Shown in pieces: positions 28,189 to 37,537 of a stretch of 64,000 nucleotides of DNA (within the stretch, counting starts at the first letter, position 1; every line of letters starts with the position of its first letter). The position numbers were made by a program, and so were the translations under genes. The notes under the pieces were generated by a model. The model was not told where the DNA came from. It ran no database searches and saw only the letters and a list, made by a program, of their open reading frames with translations. Source of the DNA: Lachnospiraceae bacterium AB2028 (lineage in GTDB: Bacteria > Bacillota > Clostridia > Lachnospirales > Lachnospiraceae); NCBI GenBank assembly GCA_000621425.1, contig JHYJ01000007.1:186001-250000 (forward strand), written 5' to 3'.

Positions 28189-28662
28189 TTATTTGCATCT
28201 TTCATTAGTTAAAAGCCTGGCAAGTTCCCGCACTACGCCATAACCACCATTCTTCCCGGATATCCAATCAGCTATCTCAAGGATCTCGGGTTCAGCATCC
28301 TTCGGCGCGCCCTTTATGCCAACACATTTCATGGCATCTATATCATTTATATCATTTCCAAGATACATAACTTTATTTAGGCTGACAGATTTTTCCTCAC
28401 AAAACTTTTCCAGGGTTTCCTTCTTATCCGATACGCCATGAATCACTTCCAGGTTAAGTTTTTTAGCGCGCATTTCTACCACAGGATTAACCTCAGTGGA
28501 CAGTATCACCTGCTCAATGCCAAGTTTCCTGATCATGCCTACACCGTAGCCGTCGCCGCGATTTGCCATGATGCTTTCGTTTCCATTCTGATCCACCATG
28601 ACCCTGTTATCAGTCATGACTCCATCAAAATCATATACTATCAATTCTATGTCTTCAAACAT
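28189..28662 (-). CDS. KdsC-like HAD phosphatase
   Basis: The 157-aa protein is a cap-less HAD phosphatase: VYDFDGVMTDN with nucleophile D11 and D13, ILSTEVNPVV with the second Ser/Thr motif, and YLGNDINDIDAM for metal binding. This family (KdsC, and the phosphatase part of CMP-nonulosonate clusters) removes phosphate from Kdo-8-P or nonulosonate-9-P. No KdsA/NeuB-type synthase or cytidylyltransferase is present in the window, so the substrate is unclear. It lies between two transferase genes. Confidence 0.78.
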   Translation of the reverse strand: MFEDIELIVYDFDGVMTDNRVMVDQNGNESIMANRGDGYGVGMIRKLGIEQVILSTEVNPVVEMRAKKLNLEVIHGVSDKKETLEKFCEEKSVSLNKVMYLGNDINDIDAMKCVGIKGAPKDAEPEILEIADWISGKNGGYGVVRELARLLTNERCK

Positions 28663-28682
28663 ATCCGGTTATCTCCTGACCG

Positions 28683-29597
28683 TCAAAATATATTGAGTCT
28701 TTTTTTCACGGCCTCTATAAGTTTCTTCGTTCCGTAATACTTTTTAATATAGGCCTTATCGTATTCGGTATCGCGGCGTATAGTCTTTCTCTTTCTCATA
28801 GGAAAATGCATTTTACCATATGAAAAATCTTCCTCACAATGCCAGTTAGTATGCGTGGCATCTTCCCTGTCAAAACCTATATTACGTATCATATTAACGG
28901 CAGGAACTATTCCCAAGCCTCCATGGGTATGTCTGCAATAGTCCCACTGTATATCCCAGGTATCCTTTTTATGTGTATATACACTATTCACATGCTTTTT
29001 AATGAACAAATATGAAATACCGTTCTGGACTTTCTTGAGCTCACCTTTTTTCTTCACCTGAGGCCAGGTCTTAACATCCGGATCATAGTACTTCCAGGCT
29101 CTTGCCCAGGTCGCCCATCCCCATATGCTTGAAAAACAAGAGAAGGTATATGTCCCCTTTACTTTTTGTCCCTTAAGCAGATTAGTACCGGACACCATCA
29201 TTACCTTTTTGTCATTCTTGTATAATTCCAGGAGTTCATCACAATACCTGAAGAATTCCGGTGCAGGCACCACATCATCTTCCAGTATTATGGTATGAGG
29301 TTCCTGGGAGAGCACCCAGCTGATGCCGGTGTGCATTCTCTCCTTGCAGCCCATATTTTCTTCTGCATAATTCTTTTTGAACTCACAGGGCCAGTCTATA
29401 TGGGACTCCACATACTCACGGCACTCCTTCACCTTATCTATGTCATCCGGCCTTCCCCTGCGGGGAGCATCAGAAACCAGGTAAAACCTTGAAGGCCGCG
29501 CCTTCCTTATCTGCTCAAAAACTTCCTTTGTAGTATCAGGCCGATTGAAAACTATCATCATCACAGCCGTTTTTAACTTATATACTTCCCCGTTCAT
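28683..29597 (-). CDS. GNT-I-like GT-A glycosyltransferase
   Basis: The ATG at 29597 overlaps the upstream stop as TGATG, with AAAGGG nine bases before it; a GTG one codon earlier also exists. The 304-aa protein has AVMMIVFNRPDTTKEVF, TIILEDDVVPAPEFFRYC with the acidic metal-binding EDD, and SIWGWATWARAW. These match bacterial proteins related to eukaryotic GnT-I (GT13-like). Acceptor and donor are not predictable. It is coupled to the phosphoglycosyltransferase gene. Confidence 0.8.
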   Translation of the reverse strand: MNGEVYKLKTAVMMIVFNRPDTTKEVFEQIRKARPSRFYLVSDAPRRGRPDDIDKVKECREYVESHIDWPCEFKKNYAEENMGCKERMHTGISWVLSQEPHTIILEDDVVPAPEFFRYCDELLELYKNDKKVMMVSGTNLLKGQKVKGTYTFSCFSSIWGWATWARAWKYYDPDVKTWPQVKKKGELKKVQNGISYLFIKKHVNSVYTHKKDTWDIQWDYCRHTHGGLGIVPAVNMIRNIGFDREDATHTNWHCEEDFSYGKMHFPMRKRKTIRRDTEYDKAYIKKYYGTKKLIEAVKKRLNIF

Positions 29598-31021
29598 CAC
29601 TTTGAACCCTTTCCTAATAAAACAACTCCCACTGTCTGCAGTAGTATTTTGCAGTCAAGCAGAAGCGACCACTGGTCTATGTACTCCAGATCAAGCTTTA
29701 CTACTTCATCAAAATCAGTTATATCACTGCGTCCACTTACCTGCCACATCCCCGTAAGTCCCGGGGTTATGGACAAGCGCCTTCTGTAATGCGCATTGTA
29801 CTTCTCATACTCATCCACTGTAGGCGGCCTTGTTCCCACCATTGACATATCACCCTTAAGGATATTAAAAAACTGTGGCAGCTCATCTATACTGGTCTTT
29901 CTAAGAAAGCGTCCCACTTTTGTTATCCTGGGGTCATCCTTCATTTTGAACATCAGACCTTCCATCTCATTTTTATCATAAAGGTCTTTCTTTTTTTCTT
30001 CCGCGTCCACATACATTGAGCGGAACTTATACATCATAAATTTTCTGCCACTCCGGCCTACTCTTTCCTGCTTGAATATCACAGGTCCTTTTGATTCAAT
30101 TTTTATTGCAAGAGCCACAAAAGGATAGAAGATCAAAAGTATTATTATCCCGAAAAAGCTCCCGATAATATCAAAAAGACGTTTTATCATAAGGCGTCTG
30201 TAATCCAAGTTCTTTAACGAGAAAGAAAGCACAGGATAGCCTGCTATGTCATCTGCTTCCTTGCCTTCGAGATTGAGTTCCTCAAGCCCTATGTCATAGT
30301 GACAAAGCACACCCATGCTCTCAAAATCGAAGATCATATTCCTGATAGTATTAATGGGCACTTCTCTTGGCAATGAGATAAACACACGATCAACCACTTC
30401 TTTAGTGGCCATCTCCAGCATATTGTCAGAGTCGCCCACTACCTTAATGCCTTCAATTTCATGACCCACCATTTCAGCATCTGTAATGACAAGACTTTTG
30501 ACCTCATAGTTCCATTCATTGGAATTTATGAGTTTCCTTATTATTTCAGCTGCACGGTCCTTAGTAGTCACCACCATAAGCTTATCGCTGTCCGCACCGT
30601 TCCTGTAGCATTTCAACATATACTCCTTGAATATAAGGTGGGCTGAAAATGTTATCAGGATATTCAGCAGTATAAAGAAAAAAAGTACAGTTCTCGAAAT
30701 AGGACGGTCCTTAAAAACCGTATACATCACAAGTGCCGGCAACGCTATTGTGATGGTAAGGCATTTTGTGATGGCAATAGTTTCCTTGAAGAATCCCCGG
30801 ATAAAAAAATCCCTGTTCCAGTCAGTAAAAATGTTATACAGCAGTAAAAAAAGGATATACAGTCCGCCAAAACTGATATAAAGCTCATAATATCCGTCAC
30901 AATACAGACTTCTGTACCTTATAAACAAAGCCAATGTAAGCGCAAATACTCCTGACAGAATCTCTATCAGTATCAGCCCATAGGTCTTTATGACATTGTT
31001 CTTTTTATATATCCTATTCAT
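29597..31021 (-). CDS. Polyprenyl glycosylphosphotransferase (initiating enzyme)
   Basis: The 474-aa protein has four or five N-terminal membrane segments, a CoA-binding-like middle domain near residues 150-260, and a C-terminal sugar transferase domain: KRLFDIIGSFFGIIILL, FKQERVGRSGRKFMMYKFRS, KTSIDELPQFFNILKGDMS and GLTGMWQVSGRSD. This is the large form of the WbaP/WcaJ group, which moves a sugar-1-phosphate from a UDP-sugar to undecaprenyl phosphate to start a repeat unit. The added sugar cannot be read off. Confidence 0.92.
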   Translation of the reverse strand: MNRIYKKNNVIKTYGLILIEILSGVFALTLALFIRYRSLYCDGYYELYISFGGLYILFLLLYNIFTDWNRDFFIRGFFKETIAITKCLTITIALPALVMYTVFKDRPISRTVLFFFILLNILITFSAHLIFKEYMLKCYRNGADSDKLMVVTTKDRAAEIIRKLINSNEWNYEVKSLVITDAEMVGHEIEGIKVVGDSDNMLEMATKEVVDRVFISLPREVPINTIRNMIFDFESMGVLCHYDIGLEELNLEGKEADDIAGYPVLSFSLKNLDYRRLMIKRLFDIIGSFFGIIILLIFYPFVALAIKIESKGPVIFKQERVGRSGRKFMMYKFRSMYVDAEEKKKDLYDKNEMEGLMFKMKDDPRITKVGRFLRKTSIDELPQFFNILKGDMSMVGTRPPTVDEYEKYNAHYRRRLSITPGLTGMWQVSGRSDITDFDEVVKLDLEYIDQWSLLLDCKILLQTVGVVLLGKGSK

Positions 31022-31029
31022 TTGCTGTA

Positions 31030-32031
31030 TTATTTTCTGCCTGTAACAGTATTGTACAAACCTTCAAACCTGCTTATAGCGGAATATAGACTATGGCTTG
31101 TATAAAACGCCTTCATCCTAACTTTTTTCCCTAAGGGCCATTTTTCTTTCACGAAGTATTCCTTATAAAATCTGTCAAAGGCTTCCTTCATTTCCCTTTT
31201 GCCTTCTGCATCAGACGACTTCTCATAGAAATTGATCACCGTATACATAAGGCTGTTCAACTCCAAGCGGTATAACTCTTCCTCTTTGTATTTTGCAAAG
31301 AAGATAAGCTTCCCTTCCCCCGCCTCAAAAGCGGCATGGTAATTCTTGTTTCCGTTCATCTGCATTATGCTGTCGTTCCGCTGCCTATAGGCATACATAA
31401 CAGCATCCGTTACTACTACCCTTTCAGCCTTGTAGATAAGCCTGTATGTAGTGTAGCCATCTTCAAAAATCTTTCCGTAAGGGTACCTTACCTGGGGCAT
31501 ACCTTCAAAGAGACTTTTGGAATAAATCTTATTCCATGCCACCATGCATTCGCCCATCATGCCCATGCGATAGAAAAGATACTCCGCATCCCTTCCGCTG
31601 TAGATTTCTTCCACGGATCCCCGGCTGTCAAAAGCAGCATCTTCTTCATCCGCCGCTGTTTCCTTATATCGGCACCAGGCTATGTCAGCAGAGTTTTCAT
31701 CAGCCACAGCTTTAAGGTAGCCTATCATCTCTGTTGATATGTAATCATCAGAATCAACAAAAACTATCCACTGTCCTGTGGCCACCTCTATTCCCGCATT
31801 CCTTGCGTCTGAAAGTCCACCGTTCTTTTTATGAATTACTTTTATCCTGTCATCGCTTACGGCGTACTCATCGCACATGTGCCCACAGGAATCCGGCGAA
31901 CCATCATCAACAAGTATTATTTCAAGCTCCGTATATGACTGTTCCCGTATGCTCTTTATGCACCTGTCTAAGTATTTTTCAACCTTATATACAGGAACTA
32001 TTACACTTACAAGGTCTTTGTTATCTTCCAT
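31030..32031 (-). CDS. GT2 family glycosyltransferase (EpsH-like)
   Basis: The 333-aa protein starts with LVSVIVPVYKVEKYLDRCI, then EIILVDDGSPDSCG and WIVFVDSDDYISTEMIGYL, the classic GT2 metal and nucleotide motifs. The rest matches capsular-type transferases such as EpsH/CpsJ. AGAGGA precedes the ATG. It acts in the cytoplasm on the lipid-linked repeat unit. Confidence 0.9.
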   Translation of the reverse strand: MEDNKDLVSVIVPVYKVEKYLDRCIKSIREQSYTELEIILVDDGSPDSCGHMCDEYAVSDDRIKVIHKKNGGLSDARNAGIEVATGQWIVFVDSDDYISTEMIGYLKAVADENSADIAWCRYKETAADEEDAAFDSRGSVEEIYSGRDAEYLFYRMGMMGECMVAWNKIYSKSLFEGMPQVRYPYGKIFEDGYTTYRLIYKAERVVVTDAVMYAYRQRNDSIMQMNGNKNYHAAFEAGEGKLIFFAKYKEEELYRLELNSLMYTVINFYEKSSDAEGKREMKEAFDRFYKEYFVKEKWPLGKKVRMKAFYTSHSLYSAISRFEGLYNTVTGRK

Positions 32032-32040
32032 TAGATTCCT

Positions 32041-33066
32041 CTAAAACATTCCAAACATTTTTTTTATGGCTCTTTTTAGCCTTGTGGCATTATAGCCAAA
32101 CCAGCCTCGCTTTAAGCTTGGAGCTATCCATTCACCGCACATTGAATAAGCATCAAGGGCTTCCTTCATATCGTGGGTCTTTGCGGTAGTATAAAATGGT
32201 TCCAGATCTGAAGGTTTCAGCTCATTTCTATGATCTGAGAGGTACTTTAAATCAGGATAATGCCTTATGTCGCTTAACTTTCTTAAGCCCGGAGCCACTT
32301 CCCTTTCCACGCTGTAACCCACCATGTTAGATGCGCTGCGCTTTAATAAATCTATAGCACTCCAGGAAGATCCTTCCACCTGCCTGTATGCTCCCATGAA
32401 TTCCGGGATGTAATACATCTTTCCGCGCTGCATAAGCCAGAATACGATATTGTTATCATCGAATGTTGCTGACAGCCGCTCCCCCGGAATATTGTCCGCA
32501 TATATATTCCTGAACATCATAGCATTGGCCTGAATGAACATCATGGTCCAGTACTCTTTAAGGCCAATCTTCCTTTCCTTTTTAGCTGATGACAATGGTT
32601 CCATCCTGCCATCCTCATAAGAAAGATAAAGGTTATGGGCACATAGTACGCAGTCTGCATTAGCCGGATCATCCAGTATGTCAGCCTGTCTCTGCAGCTT
32701 CTTTTTATCTATGTAGTAGTCATCCCCGTCAAGGAAACAACAATACTTTCCCTTAGCCTTCGCTAAAAGCCCCAGGCGGTTTGCCGCTGAACGTTCTACC
32801 CTGTTGTACTTTTTATCCTTCTCCCTGGGATTTTCATACAGCTCTATACGACCGGGATACTGTGAGATAAAATCCTTTACTATATCCACTGTTCCATCAT
32901 CAGAGCCGTCATCCCCAACCAGGATCTCAAATTTAAAATCCGTCTCCTGCTCAAGCACACTTTCCAAGGTCCGGGCAACATATTTTTCCAGGTTATAAAC
33001 TGTTACCAAAACACTTACACGGATATCATTATCATCTTTATGCAGATTTTCCATATGGTTGTCCAT
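32041..33066 (-). CDS. GT2 family glycosyltransferase
   Basis: The 341-aa protein has RVSVLVTVYNLEKYVARTLES, EILVGDDGSDDGT and YCCFLDGDDYYIDKKKLQR, so both GT2 metal motifs are intact. It begins ten bases upstream of the previous transferase gene's start region and 15 bp after the GT4 stop. A second in-frame ATG four codons on (MENLHK) is possible. The donor is unknown. Confidence 0.88.
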   Translation of the reverse strand: MDNHMENLHKDDNDIRVSVLVTVYNLEKYVARTLESVLEQETDFKFEILVGDDGSDDGTVDIVKDFISQYPGRIELYENPREKDKKYNRVERSAANRLGLLAKAKGKYCCFLDGDDYYIDKKKLQRQADILDDPANADCVLCAHNLYLSYEDGRMEPLSSAKKERKIGLKEYWTMMFIQANAMMFRNIYADNIPGERLSATFDDNNIVFWLMQRGKMYYIPEFMGAYRQVEGSSWSAIDLLKRSASNMVGYSVEREVAPGLRKLSDIRHYPDLKYLSDHRNELKPSDLEPFYTTAKTHDMKEALDAYSMCGEWIAPSLKRGWFGYNATRLKRAIKKMFGMF

Positions 33067-33081
33067 CAGCCGTAACGCGCC

Positions 33082-34338
33082 TTATTTCTTCTGCAAATCA
33101 TGAATAGAAGGCACCCATTTAAGGAAGGGTACGCTGTGTATCCCATGCATGATGCTTCTTATCCGTTTATTGTTATTATCCATATTTGCCACAGGCTTTC
33201 TGTAGGCGGCCTTCTTTCCTTCAGACACCTCGGAGATCAATCTCTCCCATTCGGGAATCAGGAGCTCTGGCCTAAAATCATTCAAGGCAAATTCCATGGC
33301 ATTCTTTGAAAAAATCTCACGCTTTGCATCATCTGTCAAAAGATCAGCAAGCATATCCGGGAACTCACTTATGTCTTTATACAAAGTTCCGGTTTTTCCA
33401 TCCATAACAGAATCGCACAATCCGTTCTTCCTGCGACATACTACGGGAAGTCCACAGGCCTCCATCTCTACCGCTGCCAGCCCGAAAGTCTCAGTGGCCA
33501 TGGGGTTTATGGCGCCTATGCTGCACTTCCTGAACACGTCGTATTTCTCCGCGCCAAGTATCCCGTGAAAACGGACATTAGGAAGTATCTCTCCCTTTTC
33601 ATCCGTTAGCCACTTCATAAACTCCTGTTCATAGGACTCTTCTGCTAAACCGTACTTTCCGAGTTTTGCATTTTCGTCATATAGTCTTCCGGTACCTATA
33701 ACATCAAGTCCTGCATCCGGAACCTTCACCCGTACCTTGCTCCATGCCTCAGCCAGCATATGGAAATTCTTGTCAGGTATAAGGCTGCCCATATATGCAA
33801 CAGACTTTTCCCTGCTGACATCATTTTTTCTTATATCCTGTACCAGGTCCTCCGGCATGATAAACGGATTATTTATATAATCCATCTTTTCGATCACTGC
33901 ATCATCAATGTACAGGTCATACATCTCACGGCAGACCGCTATCACCCGCTTTACTTTTTCCTCTGCCGAAAAGAGCCTTATTTCCGGATAGGTCAGCCTG
34001 TTATGCATCCAGAAGACATAATTAAGCTCGTATTTCCCCAGGATGGCATATACCTGATCATCCTGATGGTTACGGAGTATAACCGTTTTTCCGCCATCGC
34101 TCTGCGCTTTTGATAACGCATCTTCAACAGAGTCAGCCTTTATTACATTATCGCAGTGCAGCTTTACATTCTGTACCGAATATACACTGACAGTATTCCC
34201 GGCATCCTCTGACAAATACTTAATTATGATGGCAAAGCAGTAAGCCGTGCCGCCTACACCGGGATTACCCAGCTCCGGCATCGACAGATCCTTGCCATCT
34301 GTCTCCGGTTCGTGAAATATAAATCTAAAATCAGGCAT
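33082..34338 (-). CDS. GT4 family glycosyltransferase
   Basis: The 418-aa GT-B protein has VAYMGSLIPDKNFHMLAEAW and AINPMATETFGLAAVEMEACG, with the E(x7)E donor-binding pair, and an N-terminus starting MPDFRFIFHEPETDGKD. It differs from the other GT4 proteins here mainly in the N-terminal acceptor half. It follows the SDR gene by 6 bp and so links the acyl-carrier module to the transferase block. Confidence 0.86.
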   Translation of the reverse strand: MPDFRFIFHEPETDGKDLSMPELGNPGVGGTAYCFAIIIKYLSEDAGNTVSVYSVQNVKLHCDNVIKADSVEDALSKAQSDGGKTVILRNHQDDQVYAILGKYELNYVFWMHNRLTYPEIRLFSAEEKVKRVIAVCREMYDLYIDDAVIEKMDYINNPFIMPEDLVQDIRKNDVSREKSVAYMGSLIPDKNFHMLAEAWSKVRVKVPDAGLDVIGTGRLYDENAKLGKYGLAEESYEQEFMKWLTDEKGEILPNVRFHGILGAEKYDVFRKCSIGAINPMATETFGLAAVEMEACGLPVVCRRKNGLCDSVMDGKTGTLYKDISEFPDMLADLLTDDAKREIFSKNAMEFALNDFRPELLIPEWERLISEVSEGKKAAYRKPVANMDNNNKRIRSIMHGIHSVPFLKWVPSIHDLQKK

Positions 34339-34344
34339 GATCCC

Positions 34345-35073
34345 TTATCCTAATGTTACACATCTGTTCTCGCCATTTCCGTTATACTCCGCAGACAGCA
34401 TTTCATCGAATGCTTCTACAAGGTCCTCCGGTGTCATAAGACGGCCCTTCTGATACACAGCCATCTCCTTTATCCTTGAATCCATATTCTTTAAAAATGA
34501 TGTATCCATCATATCCGGCGAGATTCCGTTTATCATAAGCTTTCCCCCACCATACTCGGAAGCGGCAGCCTTCATGGCACCAAGCAGGGCATATTTAGCC
34601 ACGATATAATCTGTCATGAATTTAGGCGGCAGGTCATCAGCCACATATTTGGTAAGCATGACCAAAGCCCTTGTGCCTTCCGTCTTCTTCATATCCGGGC
34701 AGAATTCCGATGCAAGCATAAGAAAACTCTCTGCCTGTATCCTAAATGACTCATCAACCCTGCTTATATCCAGGTCTTTTAGCCGCATATAAGAAAAAGC
34801 AGGGGCCGGCAGGAACAAAAACTTTTCCGGCACCCTGCCAGTATCCCGTATATCCTTTATGAGTTTCTCCGTTTCAGACAAATCCGAAAGGTCAGCCTTG
34901 AACACTCTTATATCTAATTCAGGAAACTCTGTCTTTATGGCATCAAACTTTTCCGGCCTTCCGAAACAATGGGCAAGAATACACAAGCCTTCTTCCTTCC
35001 TGCCTGCCAGATGCCTTATATATGTGCTCCCCACATCTGAAGATGCACCGATCACAAGATACGTATTGCTCAA
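34345..35073 (-). CDS. Short-chain dehydrogenase of the acyl-carrier module
   Basis: The 242-aa protein is a classical SDR: LVIGASSDVGSTYIRHLAG at the N-terminus and Tyr/Lys in YIVAKYALLG. The start is a TTG whose bases overlap the MaoC stop (TTGA), with AGGA just upstream. It is the fourth member of an FkbH, ACP, MaoC, SDR run, where it would reduce or oxidise a carrier-bound acyl group, as FabG-type enzymes do. The NAD(P) preference cannot be told. Confidence 0.82.
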   Translation of the reverse strand: MSNTYLVIGASSDVGSTYIRHLAGRKEEGLCILAHCFGRPEKFDAIKTEFPELDIRVFKADLSDLSETEKLIKDIRDTGRVPEKFLFLPAPAFSYMRLKDLDISRVDESFRIQAESFLMLASEFCPDMKKTEGTRALVMLTKYVADDLPPKFMTDYIVAKYALLGAMKAAASEYGGGKLMINGISPDMMDTSFLKNMDSRIKEMAVYQKGRLMTPEDLVEAFDEMLSAEYNGNGENRCVTLG

Positions 35074-35489
35074 TTTTCCTGTACTCCCGCAGTTATCATT
35101 GCTTGCGACACTTTCTGCCCGTCCTGATTCACTATCACAGCTTTAATCCTGATAGTCCTTACCGCTTCATGTACCTCCTCGACGGTTCCCATCACCGTCA
35201 GCACATCGCCGATATACACCGGATTGTGAAATCTCGACTTCACCTCGTGCAGGATGCAGTGCTCACCGGGAAGATACACACCTGCAAGTCTTGAGTAAAA
35301 GGATGAAGTAAGCATTCCGTATACAAGCCTTCCCTTACAGCCATGATTCTTTGCATATTCTTCATCTATATGCATTGGATTTATATCTTCACTGATCTCA
35401 GTGAATTTATCCTGCATCTCCTCCGTAACCTCTACGGTGAAAGACTCTGTCATGCCAATGGCAAGCTCTGAAATAGTATAATGGTTCAT
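35070..35489 (-). CDS. MaoC-like hot-dog dehydratase
   Basis: The 139-aa protein has the hydratase-2 motif DINPMHIDEEYA with the catalytic Asp and His, and a hot-dog fold core (GRLVYGMLTSSFYSRL). MaoC enzymes hydrate or dehydrate acyl thioesters on CoA or ACP. It lies 2 bp after the ACP gene and overlaps the SDR start by 4 bp, so the set is made together. The substrate is probably the carrier-bound product of the FkbH protein. Confidence 0.85.
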   Translation of the reverse strand: MNHYTISELAIGMTESFTVEVTEEMQDKFTEISEDINPMHIDEEYAKNHGCKGRLVYGMLTSSFYSRLAGVYLPGEHCILHEVKSRFHNPVYIGDVLTVMGTVEEVHEAVRTIRIKAVIVNQDGQKVSQAMITAGVQEN

Positions 35490-35491
35490 AT

Positions 35492-35734
35492 TCAGGATAC
35501 CGCCTTTTCGATGATGTCGAGCATTTCGCCGACATTCTTCATTCCAACTACATCCTTCATCTGGAACTTCATACCGAAGGCGGACTCGATCTCTGATATG
35601 AGAGTGATGTGCATAAGGGAATCCCAGTCCTCTACATCGTCAGCAGTGGTAGACTCCACTACTACTATGCTGTCATCATCAAAAACATCATGAAAAACAT
35701 CATTCACCTTGCTAAGGATCTCTTCTCTGCTCAT
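35492..35734 (-). CDS. Acyl carrier protein
   Basis: The 80-aa acidic protein has the phosphopantetheine attachment motif WDSL with Ser39, inside a four-helix carrier fold. It resembles free-standing ACPs that pair with FkbH-like HAD proteins. A GGAGGG site precedes the ATG. It has its own candidate promoter (35779-35787) in the 74-bp gap after the FkbH gene. Confidence 0.93.
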   Translation of the reverse strand: MSREEILSKVNDVFHDVFDDDSIVVVESTTADDVEDWDSLMHITLISEIESAFGMKFQMKDVVGMKNVGEMLDIIEKAVS

Positions 35735-35778
35735 GCCATCCCTCCATACTATCCGCGTATAGTTTCCATAACTGAGAT

Positions 35779-35787
35779 ATTATAGCA
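35779..35787 (-). promoter_or_regulatory. Extended -10 promoter candidate before the ACP gene
   Basis: The minus strand reads TGCTATAAT, a perfect TGnTATAAT, about 45 bases before the ACP start in the only sizeable gap of this part of the operon. No good -35 is seen 16-18 bases upstream. It would allow extra transcription of ACP, MaoC, SDR and the genes below. Confidence 0.5.
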
Positions 35788-35808
35788 TAAATCCACAAAT
35801 TCTGCCAT

Positions 35809-37527
35809 CTATGGCTTGATGTACGTATCCCTTACCTTGTATTCATCTACCTTGCATATGTACTTACCGGGTTCTGTTTCAGTAAAGCCTTTTTCTTTGT
35901 AGATGTCTTTGACCATAGAGTTCTTGGCTGTAGGAAGGTATTCGGCGCGGATTTCATTGAAGCCACTGGATTTGGCCGTGGAGACGATTGTATTTACGAT
36001 GTAGTCTTCCATGGTGCGCTTGAGGACACGGCAGCTCATAAGCCATGTATCCACGAATGCATAGCCATCTTCCTTCTTCATTATGACCACGCTTACCAGA
36101 CCATGGTCGCCGAAACGGTCCTTAAGGGTAAAATAAAGCGTGATATAGGAATCATCTGCTGCCAGAGCCTCTATCTCCTCCTGGGTATAACGAACGGTCC
36201 TAAGATTAAACTGGTTGGAACGCTGGGTAAGCTGTGCGATCCTGGGATAGTGGAATTTGTCAAAAGGACCGGCATAGGCCTCCATCTGAAGGTCTTTCAG
36301 ATAATCCTCATAGCTGCCGAAACTCTCTCGCACCTTTGTACGCTGAGCCTCTGCCCTGTACTGATCTGTCCGCCCTGCATCCTCTGCACTGAAAGCAACT
36401 GTTTCAAAGAGATTCAATCCCTTCAGGTAATTCAGGTACTCTGCCGGATCTTCCGGCATTTCGGGAACTGTTATATCAGGGATAAGCTCGCGCACAAGAT
36501 TCCTTTCAAAGGGATTGTCATCGATAAATACAAAGCTATCCATTCCGAGATTCAGAGTTTCCCGGATATATTTTATATTTGATGCCTTATCCTCCCAGTT
36601 TGCAACAAAGCATGCTATGTCTTCCAGGCGAATCACCATCTCAGGATGCTTTTCAAAGGGTTCCTTCGCCTTATCCTCATCATTCTTGCTGCAAACCGCA
36701 AGCAGGATACCGCGCTTCTTCAGTTCCTTAAGCCAGACCTGGAATTCCCGGAACGCCCTTCCTATGCCCAATTCACCTACCTGTATTCCTTCAAGTCCGT
36801 CATCACCAATTACGCCGCCCCACAGAGTATTGTCCAGGTCAAGGACAACGCATTTCTTTATGCATCCACGCATTGCGACTATCACCTTCATGAGTTCTTC
36901 CGCAATATCAGGAAGTATTTCCGTTGAATAGGGCATTCTGGCAGCAAAATAGAGTTTGCTGTCGCAGAACCTCTCCACGCCTACACGGCTCTGTAATGAA
37001 TTAAGGTCTATGATGTAGACTCCGGGGTGCTTTGCAGCCTCCTCCATCAGCACCAGGTTAAGTTTTCTCTGCTGGAAAATAAATGAGGCATCTATGGAAT
37101 TTGCATAATTTCCGAATACCCGGTCATCCCTTTCGGGGAAATTGAACTGCAGGACTTTGCATTTTGCATTGCTTAAAAGCATTTCCCAGTATCCGGCCAT
37201 CTGATTTATTTTATCGTCTGCAAAATTTTTTCTTTCGTTTGCAGATAGATTGCAAAAATCCGCATAAAGCTTTTCGGTACACATATCTATGAGTACAACT
37301 TCCGGTCTGTTTTCATAAAGCTCAGATGAAGGATCGGTTATCTGCGCTCTGATTTCATCATAGTCCGCATCAAATACTGACATATTAAGACCATATTCAT
37401 ATGCAGCTCCTGCTACTGCTGTTGCAAGATGCTGGGTGGCACAGTCTCCGGTTATGGCCATCCTTATTTCCGGAAAACCGGTCATATCCTTTTTTAGATT
37501 CTTCTTCAACTCGATAAAAGTGCTCAT
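35809..37527 (-). CDS. FkbH-like HAD-IIIC protein (glyceryl-ACP synthase type)
   Basis: The ATG at 37527 (MSTFIELKKNLKKDM) has GAGG eight bases upstream; the longer frame would run into the MBOAT gene. The 572-aa protein has an SGNH-like N-terminal region (MAITGDCATQHLATAVAG), a HAD-IIIC domain with CVVLDLDNTLWGGVIGDDG (D230 and D232), and a GNAT-like C-terminus (FGDHGLVSVVIM). FkbH enzymes take 1,3-bisphosphoglycerate and load a glyceryl group onto an ACP. An ACP gene follows directly, which supports that reaction. Confidence 0.88.
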   Translation of the reverse strand: MSTFIELKKNLKKDMTGFPEIRMAITGDCATQHLATAVAGAAYEYGLNMSVFDADYDEIRAQITDPSSELYENRPEVVLIDMCTEKLYADFCNLSANERKNFADDKINQMAGYWEMLLSNAKCKVLQFNFPERDDRVFGNYANSIDASFIFQQRKLNLVLMEEAAKHPGVYIIDLNSLQSRVGVERFCDSKLYFAARMPYSTEILPDIAEELMKVIVAMRGCIKKCVVLDLDNTLWGGVIGDDGLEGIQVGELGIGRAFREFQVWLKELKKRGILLAVCSKNDEDKAKEPFEKHPEMVIRLEDIACFVANWEDKASNIKYIRETLNLGMDSFVFIDDNPFERNLVRELIPDITVPEMPEDPAEYLNYLKGLNLFETVAFSAEDAGRTDQYRAEAQRTKVRESFGSYEDYLKDLQMEAYAGPFDKFHYPRIAQLTQRSNQFNLRTVRYTQEEIEALAADDSYITLYFTLKDRFGDHGLVSVVIMKKEDGYAFVDTWLMSCRVLKRTMEDYIVNTIVSTAKSSGFNEIRAEYLPTAKNSMVKDIYKEKGFTETEPGKYICKVDEYKVRDTYIKP

Positions 37528-37537
37528 GAGCATTACC

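Noticed and set aside
34345-35734. Reading the ACP/MaoC/SDR set as part of fatty-acid synthesis
   Set aside because: No ketosynthase, malonyltransferase or enoyl reductase is present, and the neighbours FkbH and MBOAT point to glycan decoration instead.
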